This document shows, piece by piece, positions 25,177-36,236 of a stretch of DNA of 64,000 nt. Source of the stretch: Pontederia crassipes (lineage: Eukaryota > Streptophyta > Magnoliopsida > Commelinales > Pontederiaceae); assembly GCA_030549335.1 (NCBI GenBank), contig JAUKPH010000018.1, forward strand, positions 1,178,001-1,242,000. Reading direction: 5' to 3'. The translations under genes and the position numbers were made by a program. Under the pieces are notes generated by a model, which was not told the origin of the DNA, did not search any database, and saw nothing but the letters and a program-made list of their open reading frames with translations. Every line of letters starts with the position of its first letter. Within the stretch, counting starts at the first letter, position 1.

Positions 25177-25746
25177 GGGGCAGTCGTCGTCGTCGTCGAA
25201 AATTCATCCACGCTCTCGATGACGGGCACACACTCCCCCATCTGCGCCTCCACGAAGAAGAAGAGGTCGAGCCAGAAGAGGCCCCTCGGCCAGAGCACCT
25301 TGTACACGTCGAAGACGATGTAGTGCAGTAGCGCCGTCGTGATTCAGTTGCTGAGGACGTGCATGGAGTTCACCATGTCCAGCGTGTTGTCAAAGAAGGG
25401 CAGCCGTTGCGACACGCTCACGTACATCGGCACCACCCCGCGGCATGAACGTGTTGAATGCGCCGTTGAGGTTCATGGACGTCGCCACCACCGTCATGTT
25501 CCGCTTCCGCACGCACACCGCGAATGTCCCCGACCTGCCGCCGATGTCCAGGCCGATGCGCACGGAACCCAGAGAATTATTGACGGCGGCTAGCACCTCG
25601 TCGATGGTGAAGTCCAAGGGATTGGTCGAGGGGGAGATCCAGCGATGGCTCTCGCGGCCCTTCAGGTCGAAGGAGTCCCTGCAGTCGTCGAAGGACGGGG
25701 AGTGCTTTCCCTGTACGAGGCACTCAGGACCAATGGACGGAGTCAT
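25177..25746 (-). pseudogene. Pseudogene fragment of a SAM-dependent methyltransferase (At5g40830/At3g27230 type)
   Basis: On the minus strand the frame 25746-25390 reads RIGLDIGGRSGTFAVCVRKR and then VVATSMNLNGAFNTFM. This is close to the SAM-binding core (GLDIGGGTGTFA.RM.ERN) of a plant family of putative Golgi or plastid methyltransferases. After a frameshift near 25436 another frame continues with VVPMYVSVSQRLPFFDNTLD, then a stop, then LHYIVFDVYKVLWPRGLFWLD. The order matches the family, so this is a dead, partial copy. Arabidopsis members are intronless, so the absence of introns does not prove retroposition. The LTR element inserted at its downstream end. Confidence 0.8.
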
Positions 25747-25896
25747 CGGAGGGGAGGGACCAGAGGCACTGCGGCAGGGGGCGGGGAGGCGAAGGGTCGC
25801 GGGGTGAGCTCAAAGGCCTTTGTCATATTTGCTTTCTCTCTCTCTCGCGCTCGCGCGCGACTTAACTTCTTTTCAATGTACAATTGCAGAGAGAGG

Positions 25897-25987
25897 TCAT
25901 GTTCTAAGAGGTTAACTAAAGCATTAATGAGAGGAAGTTACACATGGTAGTAGTGATCATGTTCTAAGAGGTTAACTAAAGCATTAA
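25897..25987. repeat. 31-bp direct repeat at 60-bp spacing
   Basis: TCATGTTCTAAGAGGTTAAC and the 11 bases that follow occur at 25897 and again at 25957, identical over 31 bp. It appears to be a local tandem duplication. Confidence 0.85.
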
Positions 25988-26267
25988 TAAGATTCCGAAT
26001 GTAATTTCACATAATGTTTATGAGGTTGATAATAAGTGTTAAAAAAAAACTTTATTCTAACTCTAATTTAGACGACCTAATATATTACCATATAAAATTT
26101 ATAATAACAATGAATATATTTATTTAAATATCAATTTAAATAGTATTATTTTACAATTAAATAATTATTTCAAATTGAAATAATTAATACTAATGTGCTA
26201 TGCGAGACCGTGGATTTTCTTCTCTTTTTGATTTCATATGCTTAGAATATTTGGAGTTCTTTTTTAT

Positions 26268-26660
26268 TAAACTTGATCTAATTATATATGAACCTGACCT
26301 GACTTCTAACCCCACCCGTTCCTTTGATGCAATTTAGCAAGAATATAAAATATATCTCGAAGCACTATCAATAAAAAACACTTCTTTAGAACCAATTTTA
26401 TCATCGTTTTATTTTTCACCACCAACTTTTTTCAGTTTCTGTAAATAGCATATTTTATCTTGATCAAAGCATTCTAGATGATTCCATAATAGCAACATTC
26501 AAGTTAAGCTAGCTCTTTTTTTTTATGAATAAAATATTCACTATCCAATTTTGATACAAAAATTCAAATGAGCTCAATGGACCATGGATCCTGCCCATTA
26601 GCTTCAGAATTATTCCAAAGGTGTTAATGAATAATTAGCTAATACAGAGAGCACAGAAAA
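26268..26660. repeat. Copy 1 of a dispersed duplication (other copy 31817-32424)
   Basis: About 390 bp, from ACTTGATCTAATTATATATG to CACAGAAAACAACT, align closely with DNA just downstream of HMG-CoA synthase (31817-32424). They differ by small changes and by a SINE present only in the other copy. This copy has the uninterrupted structure. Confidence 0.85.
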
Positions 26661-28440
26661 CAACTATTTATGTATACACCAAAAAGGAACTTTAGCAACT
26701 TAAACTTTTATTGGAAATTCAAAGAACACATCACACAAAGAAAGAGGGTGACATGGATCACACAAAGAACCTAGTTTTAGCAGTTCCTTCACCTATATAT
26801 GTATACAGCACATACAATATACAACACAGAGAAAAAAAAATGGATGTACATTTTCTTTCTAGGATCCTCATGTTACTGATCGTAGTTATTTTAGTTTCCA
26901 TGTTCATTTTATTTTTTTTATGTTGGCAATATGGTCCTTCATTCGACTTTGGAGTGGCCATGTTACTGCTACCACTGTCCCCGTCCCGGAGCACGAGCAC
27001 GAGGTCCCTGTCCCGGAGTATGAGCACGAGCGGACATCCGCCTCTTCGTACAACTCTGCTGAGGATTCCTTATCGCCGGCATCCAACTAGCGAGCGTATC
27101 CGGGCTACCACAACAATAAGCGGGGCGGCGGCATCAAGATGAACTCCAAATGTCAATTTCAAACTTCTCCAGGATGTCTTTTTATCTTTTTTTTTTCTAA
27201 GATTTTTTAGAAGCTTTGTAATCTTTTTTTCGTTTGCACCACGCATTAAATGACTTCCTATATGACCACAGATGGTAATTAATAAAAGTTTATCACAATC
27301 GATGCATGTTACTTATGTTATATCAATCTCCACTTCTTCCGGTTTTTCTCTACATTTACAAATTTTTTTAAAAGTGCCAACAAATGGTGGACGCCTTACA
27401 TTCCAATTTAGTGCTTAACGTTAGTTTTCTCCAATCTGCAACCTTTCATTTTTTTTTTCTTTTGTACGTTCCAACTTCCAATTCTCTAACTTGGGCCGCA
27501 ACAAAATTCCACAGCAATGAAGAACCGTCGGATGCTTACTGTGATCTGATTATTGAATCTTATACGTTGATCGCATATTTTACCTGATCCGTTGATTATT
27601 AATTCGATTCGATCATATTTCCAAGTTTAATCCCGTCCGTTGGATCTGTTATCTCCGATTAAATTTCAGCCGTTATAACTCTATCATTTATGTCCATCGA
27701 TTGCATCGGTGATTTAATCTGGATCGTTATAATCAAACTACAAATCTGGTCCATTGACGCGTTTTTTGGGCTCATCTGAACCCCGTATATATGTTTCAAA
27801 TCTTATTCGTCGATATGTTATTTATTTATTTCGGTAGTGATGTTAATTATTTAATTTGTTATAACTCGCTGTTGACATCTGATCGCTGATCTGGTTTCCG
27901 ATTTATTAAGCGCCGTTATAACTTAAGATGAATCTTTGACGTTAGATCATGGTGTCGTTAAATCCACTTCGTCGATTTCAGCAGGCTGGAGGAACATTAA
28001 AATTAAAAGGCTTTAAGCCCAATTAGTTAAAAGCCTATTGAACCTGCTCTATCTATTTTTCTGTTTACATTTAGTAATTATTTAATTTTCTGAATCCGTA
28101 GTTAATTTAAATCTTGGCATATTTATAATATGATATCTTATTGAGTAATCATTGTGATCGATTTTTTTTGTAAATATTTTAGTATTTATATAATTAATCT
28201 TGATATAATCCTATTAATGTTTTATAAAATATTAAAATTAACATTCGATTAATTTTATAATTGACTCAAATCGAATTTAATTATCAAAATTAATGTTTGA
28301 TTAAGTTTTATTGTCAAATTAAGCTTTCAGAGAGTATGAACTAAATTTTAATTTATATTTATAATTTAATATCTTAGAATTAATAGTAAAATTAATTTTC
28401 AGAAAATCATTGATATTTATTTTCGGACAAGTTGGACTTT
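26661..28440. other. Spacer without a recognised gene
   Basis: AT-rich DNA. One frame at 26841-27142 gives a hydrophobic start followed by a Ser/Arg/Thr-rich tail, and another frame of the same stretch ends in VPVPEHEHEVPVPEYEHERT. Neither resembles a protein I know and no transcript structure supports them. From 27590 to 27960 the words GTTATAAC and GATC(C/T)G recur, suggesting an old transposon end. Confidence 0.4.
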
Positions 28441-28442
28441 AA

Positions 28443-28591
<149 letters not shown>

Positions 28592-29363
28592 GATGAAAAT
28601 TTATCCTATTCCAACTTCATCGTATTCCAACATCCCACAAACAAAATAAAATAAAATATAACAGCAGGCCAGCTGGATGGGCAAATAATGAGAGGAATAA
28701 AGATTAATTAGGAGGGAATAAATAGGAGAGAGAAAATAATTATAGATTAATGACCTGAGATATATCTCATATTCTCTACCCATCCGTTGGAAAAACAGCT
28801 TTCACTTCTAAAAGTTGTTCATCGTGCAAGATAATCCACCTTGATCTGCTGCAACCCACGCCTTGAAGATCTCTACAGAGGACCTCATCTCCTGTGAGGA
28901 TGAAATCATGAACCATCCTTTCCTTTTTGTCCCTGTTGTTGACTACAACACCTCCTCGCACATACGAGACATTCATCGTTCTGCAGGTGGAGGGCAACGT
29001 CCAGGAGGAGGGACGCAACAACGTGAAGGGGTGTGAGATTCTAGGAATTAAAGGATCGACGGAAATAATCGCAAGTAAGGTGGGTGAATCGAAATCACCT
29101 TATATAACATTATATAGGATTTGGTTAGAACCTTGCTCCCCCAGATTTTGTTAACAAGTCAAAAGTGATCAAAAGAGCGAAAGTTGAATCGATTTATTCT
29201 TTTCTTTGTACTTGATTTTGTGATTGCTTATTTATTAGTCTAGAAATTAGTTTCTGCTTGTAATTACCTTGGTTGCTGATCGTTAGGACGTACCAAAGCA
29301 TTTAGGATAGAAAATTATGAATTATGCATGATTTGTACTTTTCGTAATACGAATAATCCGATC

Positions 29364-29697
29364 TACCAGCCAAAGTGGATTGGTCGACCGACGTTTTGTC
29401 TGCGCTCGTCTATGTACACAGATCGGTTGATCGACCTATAGCAATCGATCGACCGGCATCCCATGAAATACAAAGATCGGCCGATCGACAAAAAGAGATC
29501 GATCGACCGACGTCTTACCTGAGTAGTACTCATGAAGTGTACAGATTGGTCGACCGACTTATAGAAATCGGTCGACCGATCATTGGCCATGAAATGCACA
29601 AATCGGCCGACCGACAGATAAAAATCGGTCGACCGACCCCTACTCATGAACTATACAGATCGGTCGACCGACCTATGGAAACCGGTCGATCGACCCT
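29364..29697. repeat. Minisatellite of GGTCGACC-centred units
   Basis: Five to six imperfect units of about 54-69 bp. Each unit has two palindromic (A)TCGGTCGACCGA-type motifs separated by a short A-rich spacer, followed by CCATGAA or CTCATGAA and (A)CACA or ATACA. Both strands read as open frames because of the palindrome, not because they code. Similar motifs recur in both LTRs of the gypsy element at 52983-61666. Confidence 0.9.
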
Positions 29698-30196
29698 CGA
29701 ATTTGACCCTTGAATCATTTAATATTAAATTTAGATTTTTTATATGATTATTATCATTTGTCTCCCTCTTCTAATTGATTATTTATATGATTATTGGGAT
29801 ATCTTATTAATACGATTTTTTATATCTTATTATTTATATGATTATTATATGATTTATAATTAATACGATATCTTATTGAATAATTTTTGGGATCGAATTT
29901 CTACAAATGTTGTGATATTTAGATAATTGATTTCTAATTTAATACGATTAATCTTTAATATCTGAATATTAAAATTAACATCCCATCAATCTTACTATTG
30001 ACCCAAATGGAAATTAATTATCAAAATTAATATTTAATTAAGTTTATTGTCAAACTGGGTTTCCAGGGAACGTTTTTGTTTAGTCTGTATGAAATAAATA
30101 TTAATTGACATTAATAATTTAATATCTTTAAATTAATGTTTGATTGTTAAATTAATTTCCAGAAATTCATAGATATTTAGTCTAGAAAAATTGAAC

Positions 30197-30240
<44 letters not shown>

Positions 30241-30247
30241 CTAATTC

Positions 30248-31790
30248 CACTACAAGAAAATCGTGATTTTCCGACGAATAATTTCTGACGGTTCTAAATT
30301 GCGACGGATTTTTCGACGGTTCCGTTTCCGACGGATTTTTCGACGATTATGACCGTCGGAAATAATTTATATTATTATTTAATTTTTCGACGATTAGGAA
30401 CGTCGATATTTCCGACGGATATCCATCCGTCGCAATTTCGGACGACTTTTCCTACGATTACAACCGTCGGAAATAAAAAAAATTAAATTATGTATTTTTT
30501 ATATTATTATTAATTTTTTTCGACAGATTTTTCGACGGTCATGATCGTCGGAAATAAAAAAATTAATTATATAATTTATTATATTATTATTTAATTTTTC
30601 GACGATTAGGAACGTCGATATTTCGACGGATATCCATCCGTCGCAAAATCCGCCGCAATTTCTGAAGATCGTAACCGTCGGTAAATGTATAATATCATAT
30701 AAAAAGTATTTTATTAATATAACTAGAGACGGTTCAAACCGTCGCAATTACCGACGATTTTGACCGTCGATAACGATTACCGACGGTTAAAACCGTCGGT
30801 AAAATAAAAAATAATCATTATATATAACTAAATATATTTTCGACGGTCACAATCATCGGTAATTATAAAAATATTTAATATTTACATTTTCGACGGCCGA
30901 AACCGTTGGTAATTATTTCGTTATCCCGTTTTTTTCCCTTTTCCCGCTTTCTTTCTAAATTTTTTCCCTTTATATATCTCCTCCCTCTTCTCTCTCTCCC
31001 TCCTCCCTCCACTCCTCTCTCTCTCCCTCCTCTCCTCTCTCTCTCCCGGCCGCGAGCACGCTCTTCCGCACCGGACGCCGGCGACCCTCTCCCGCACCGG
31101 CGTCTCTCTCTCTTTCTCTCTCCCACTCCGCGCCGGCGTCTCTCTCTCCGGCCAAAGACCGTTGTCGGCCGGATCCGGCCCCCAACGGCCGATCGGCCGA
31201 CTGGCGGCCGGATCCGGCCTCCAGCGGCCGGATCGGCCGCCGGGCGTTCGGATCCGGCCGCCTGGCGACGGATCGGCCGCTGGGCGTTCGGATCCGGCCG
31301 CCTGGAGGCGGATCCGGCCCCAGCGGCCGGATCGACCGGCTTGCGGCCGAAGCTGGCCGCGGCCTAATCCGGCTGCTAATTTTTTTTATATTTAAAAAAT
31401 TATTTGCGACGGTTGCGACCGTCAAAAGATCGACGGTTGCGCCGCCCGTCCGAAGTTTCGACAGTTGCGACCGTCGAAAAGTTGCGACGGCTCGAACCGC
31501 CAGTGCAACCGTCGGAAATTTCGACGGTTCGGACCGCCGGCCTTTTCCGACGGTTGCAACCGTCGAAAAATTTCGACGGGTCGAACCGTCGGGGACTGTT
31601 CCGACGGCCAGAACCGTCGATATTTTCGACGAATTTTTTCAACCGTCGCAAATCCGTTTGCGACGAGCATTTTTCCGACGGATAGATTCCGACTGAAAAA
31701 CCGTCGGTAATTGCGTTACCGACGGTTTTCAGGCTGATTACTAACGGTCCGGAACGTCGGTAATCATTACGAAGGTGACGGTCAGGCACG
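30248..31790 (+). mobile_element. CACTA (En/Spm-type) element, left end plus subterminal arrays, right end not found
   Basis: The left terminus CACTACAAGAAAA is the canonical plant CACTA end. It is followed by dozens of CGACGG/CCGTCG subterminal repeats in both directions (30275-30920). A CT-rich and then very GC-rich block follows (30990-31380), containing repeated GGATCCGGCC and CGGCCGGATC units. A second dense CGACGGTT/AACCGTCG array runs from 31400 to about 31770. No matching TTTTCTTGTAGTG end was seen, so the right terminus is probably lost. No transposase is present. Confidence 0.8.
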
Positions 31791-31816
31791 ATATAAAATA
31801 AAAATTAGCAAGAATA

Positions 31817-32424
31817 TAAAACTTGATCTAATTATATATGAACCTGAACCGACTTCTAACCCCCACTCGTTCCTTTGATGTAATTTAGCAAGAATATAAA
31901 ATATATCTCGAAAACTTCGCCTATATTTTATAATCGGTCCCAAGTCCGGATAAAGGAGTAGGGTTGTGTTAGGCTCCGACAGCTAACGTAAAATCTTGTC
32001 GAATCTTATGAACATGGATCAACGAATATATTGAGCGGAATGACGTCGTATGATTCATGTAGCCGACCCCACCTAGTGGGATAAGGCTTTGTTGTTGTTG
32101 ATAAAATATATCTCGAAGCATTATCAGTAAAAACATTTCTTTAGAACCAATTTTATCATCGTTTTATTTTTCACCAACTTTTATTTTTCAGTTTCTGTAA
32201 ATAGCATATTTTATCTTGATCAAGGCATTCTAGATGATTCCATAATAACAGCATTCAAGTTAAGCTAGCTCATTTTTTTTCAGATGAATAAAATATTCAC
32301 TATTCAATCTTGGTACAAAAATTCAAATGACCTCAATGGACGATGGAGCTGCCCCATTAGCTTCAGAATTATTCCAAAGGTAATAATGAATAATTAGCTA
32401 ATACAGAGAGCACAGAAACAACTT
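31817..32424. repeat. Copy 2 of a dispersed duplication, containing a SINE
   Basis: This matches 26268-26660 almost throughout and ends about 95 bp from the HMG-CoA synthase stop codon. It is interrupted by a 188-bp SINE and its target duplication. This dates the SINE after the duplication, or else to one copy only. Confidence 0.85.
31913..32100 (+). mobile_element. Au-type SINE, nearly full length
   Basis: 188 bp ending CCCACCTAGTGGGATAAGGC, then TTTGTTGTTGTTG, the Au SINE 3' end. A perfect 17-bp duplication ATAAAATATATCTCGAA lies at 31896-31912 and 32101-32117. Its 5' part should include the tRNA-derived promoter. It is the longest of the four SINE copies here. Confidence 0.9.
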
Positions 32425-32518
32425 ATCAGTTTGACTAAAATTAGGAATGCTACCCCAATTAACTTTCAGATTCAAGGCAAAGAACAAACTAGAACAGCTT
32501 TTGGCCAGGCCCCCACCA

Positions 32519-35500
32519 TCAGTGGCCGTTGGCAAGAGATTCCTTTTTTTTGGCGTAGTATCTGCGGTACATAGAGTCGACCTTGGTGAGATAGAAGGTA
32601 CCAGGAGCTAATAAGCTCGTATCTTTGCTAGTTTCAAAATCCTTGGCTCCATATCTATGCTCCATCAACTTCATTGTTTCTACAAATTTTTCAGGAGTGA
32701 CCTGAAACAGAACACTCAACAGTATTAGATTACAGATGACGACTATCTACTGAAGAGAAACAATTAGACACTCGATTTAACATATAAAGAAAGCACATAT
32801 CTTTCAATTTATAACCAATGACCAATAACATGCATATGAAGTTCCAGTAAATTTGACAAAGAATCCTCCAATTATACTCATTATATTTGTATTGTTCTCT
32901 AACTTTCTTAGCATAGATGAACTCTCAACTTTAGTTTTATACTTCCGTCATCCCTATGATCAAGTACAACAGATGTTTTCCAAGGATTATTTTTTTAATA
33001 AATAGATAGTACTATAATGCCTTTTATCCCTGCAAGTATTTAGTATAGTTAAGATCCCGAGAGATGAAAGAAGGGAAAAACCTAGAATTAAAAGTTTAAG
33101 TTACAAAAAGTTATAAAGATAATATGTGATATATATATATATACCATTTTAAATACATATATGTGTGTGTGTACATAGAGAGAGAGAGAGAGTGAGAGAG
33201 AGAGGAACTACATGTGGCAGACTCTTCCCCTCAGAAAATCAGTATACTATTTATTTTAAAAAGACTCAAATACATCTATGTTTAAGATCTGTATAGATAT
33301 ACAATGTCATGTATATTAATATATGAAAAGGAATAAAAAAAGCTGGCACACATTTCACAGTCATCATATTGGCAAAGACAAAAAATGTACATACCACATG
33401 TCTAGACTCGAGCTTCTCTGATGCATTCAAGACCGAAAAGATTTTTGATAGGTTAAATGGATCTTGACCATCCTGAATTTTTAATGAGAACATAGAGGAG
33501 GATAGGCCGCTACCATACGAGAACATGACAATCCGCTGCCCCAACTACAAAAAAGAAAAAGATAATAACGGGCTGGTAAATTACATTGCATTACTCTTAC
33601 CAAGGAGACAAGATAATGGAAGTACCAGGGTATTATTCTTATTGTGGATCACAGATGCCAGGGCAGCATAAAGAGATGCTGTGTACATATTCCCAAGTTG
33701 TTTCGGTAACAGAGTAGATGGTTGCACCTTGGTGTCATATAATGGCTTTGCTACTTGCTGAGAAACCTGAAAAAAAAGTGTGGGATAAAAGATCAGCAAA
33801 CAACATACCAACAAGTTTTTTTAGGGTAAGAATATACAAACAAATTGTTGAATTGAAAATGAAAATGCTTGATGAATCACCTTCTCAAGTTCTCGACTCT
33901 GGTAGCTTCCATCACCAGTGAGATTTGCGAATGGTTCCAACTTTTCTCTGGCATCCTTCTCAACAGAACTAAAATGGACATGAAAGATTAAAGCCTCTAT
34001 CAATTACTTTGATTATTCATTTGCACAAGTGTAGCCAACAAAGTTTTAGGAGAAAGATGGAATCAATTACAGTGATAGATAAATATAATTAGTCACAAAC
34101 AAAACAATAACAGATGTTGTTTAAGATAATAATATATGCAGTAAACCCAGGTCAATGCAAAAAGTGCATATTGCAAGTTGCAACTGAGATCTAGCTAAGG
34201 AAGTATTTCTCAAACAATACCAATAAGCTTCTAAGCACAGGACCCTGGTAAGTCAAAGTTGATTCAATGATTTTGAATCAAAACAGGCTAAACATTATAG
34301 AGAAATGATGATTGCATTAGTTCTTCAAGAACTTTGACTTACCAGGGTCTTGTGCTTAGAAGCTTATTGGTATTGTTTGAGAAATACTTCCTTAGCTAGA
34401 TCTCAGTTGCAACTTGCAACAACAACAACAAAGCCTTATCCCACTAGGTGGGGTCGATTTGCAGGAAATAAGATTTGAAAAGAATATAATAACCTGGCAT
34501 TACGCAAGAAGTCATTGAAGTAGAGACGAGCAAAACTTTTCTGTACAAGCTGCAATAAAAGATGTAGAAAAATTAAATCAATTTGACCAAACTACTATTG
34601 CAACTCACAAGACATTTATGCACTTCATATGATAAGAAAACATTACCTTGTTGTATGGAGAATGAAAAACAAAACATTCAGCCTCAGAAATAGAGAATTG
34701 CCTTCCTTCAAAATTTTCGAACCTATGACATGAAATGGAGAAATAAATTGAAGGTCTTGGGCTCAGGGAATTAACAATAAAAGAAGAAAAATCTTAAAAA
34801 TATGAAATAACTCACTTGCTGCAATAACGTTGGTAACAAGAATCGAGAGCCATGAGGTAGCAGGTCTGGGATAGTTTTCCATCAACAACCTACAAGATCA
34901 TAACAGAAATCAAACAGGTTAACTATAAGAGCAAAGAGAGTATCAGACCTTCCAGGTTTAGTATTGAAAAGATCATGAGCTAGACATTTAGAAAACAAAA
35001 CAACACCATCACCAATGGCATTTTCATCAACAAGAGAAAATTCATGAATCATGATGCACAATGACATAGGTTCTGAGGATATCAGAGATAAGAATCACTA
35101 AGCTCTAGCTAGGTGCTTTCTCCAGCTAGTGTGGAAGACGGGAAGTGATCACCCTGGGAACTTTTATACCCGAAACCAATATAGTTGAATACTTGAGTAT
35201 CATCACAGTTTTGGTTATTATTTTTTTGGTTGTTTGTTTGCTTAGAGCAGGATGATGTTGCAGTCGCTGAATCTATAATAACTTGAATTCACCCCCTCAC
35301 TCACTCCCCAATCCTCAATGTTGAGTACCATTTACCTACGAGAAACACAAATTTGCCCAGAACAGGCTCCCCCAAAGCCTGACAGCAACAATATGTAGAC
35401 ACTCCTTTTTTTCCTAAATAGCTCAGAGCCTCAGACACACTCTTTCCCCCAAAGAAAGGAGTAAACCTTGTATTTATCAGTTTGATTTGTGGATATGGAT

Positions 35501-36205
35501 ATAGCTCAAGGTAAAATGGAGTTACCCGAGAAAGTGGAGAGAGGAGTTGAGCACACTCATTTTGCATTTTTGTTTAGGATATCAAGATTATCAATCACAA
35601 TAATAAAAAACTGATCTCTCAAAAAATAATAAAAACTGATCAAACAGGTTCAGGTTATTGCCTTATTCATCCCAGCACCATGCATTAGACGAGACACCCA
35701 CCACATAATAAGTTTGGACCATGGAACATTATCAGCAAAATCATTGAACAAATCTACCAACATTTGGCTATGATAACAAAACATTTCAAAAAAATTGTAA
35801 AACCTGTAGTAAATGAATGATGAATCCAATCCATATCTACAGATCACATGTGGCATTGAAATATCACCTAGGATAGCACTTGCAGTAAATAGGCCTCAGG
35901 AACCAAGGATATTATCGTCAAGATTAATTTATGCATAAAAAATGTGTTAAAGCTATGTGGACGTGAATTACAAGTTGAATCGCCACTTCTTTTTTGGGGG
36001 ATGAATTGCCAATTCTGACAAAATGATTTGAGGTGTCAATTTATGTGTAACATTTCACACAAAAGTTGATTAATCTATCTTTAGGTTCATGCTCAAGCTA
36101 TCATCTGTATGATTTAGTTTATTAGAGGACTGAGTTTACAGAATGAATCTTCCCAATCTATGAACATATATCAAAGAAAACCAATTAATTTTTGGTTGAA
36201 ATTGG

Positions 36206-36236
<31 letters not shown>

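Noticed and set aside
26711-27142. 143-aa frame with hydrophobic start, possibly a small secreted peptide
   Set aside because: Two frames compete over the same stretch, no known peptide family fits, and surrounding DNA is repeat-like.
29364-29697. CRISPR-like alternation of palindromic repeats and spacers
   Set aside because: The repeats are imperfect, the spacers are similar to each other, and the context is a plant nuclear genome.
29363-29713. Open frames on both strands rich in Asp-Arg-Ser-Thr repeats
   Set aside because: They are produced by the palindromic GGTCGACC minisatellite; no start context, family or transcript evidence.
30906-31425. Overlapping Arg/Pro/Gly-rich frames on both strands
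   Set aside because: GC-rich repeat units within the CACTA element create open frames without protein-like composition.
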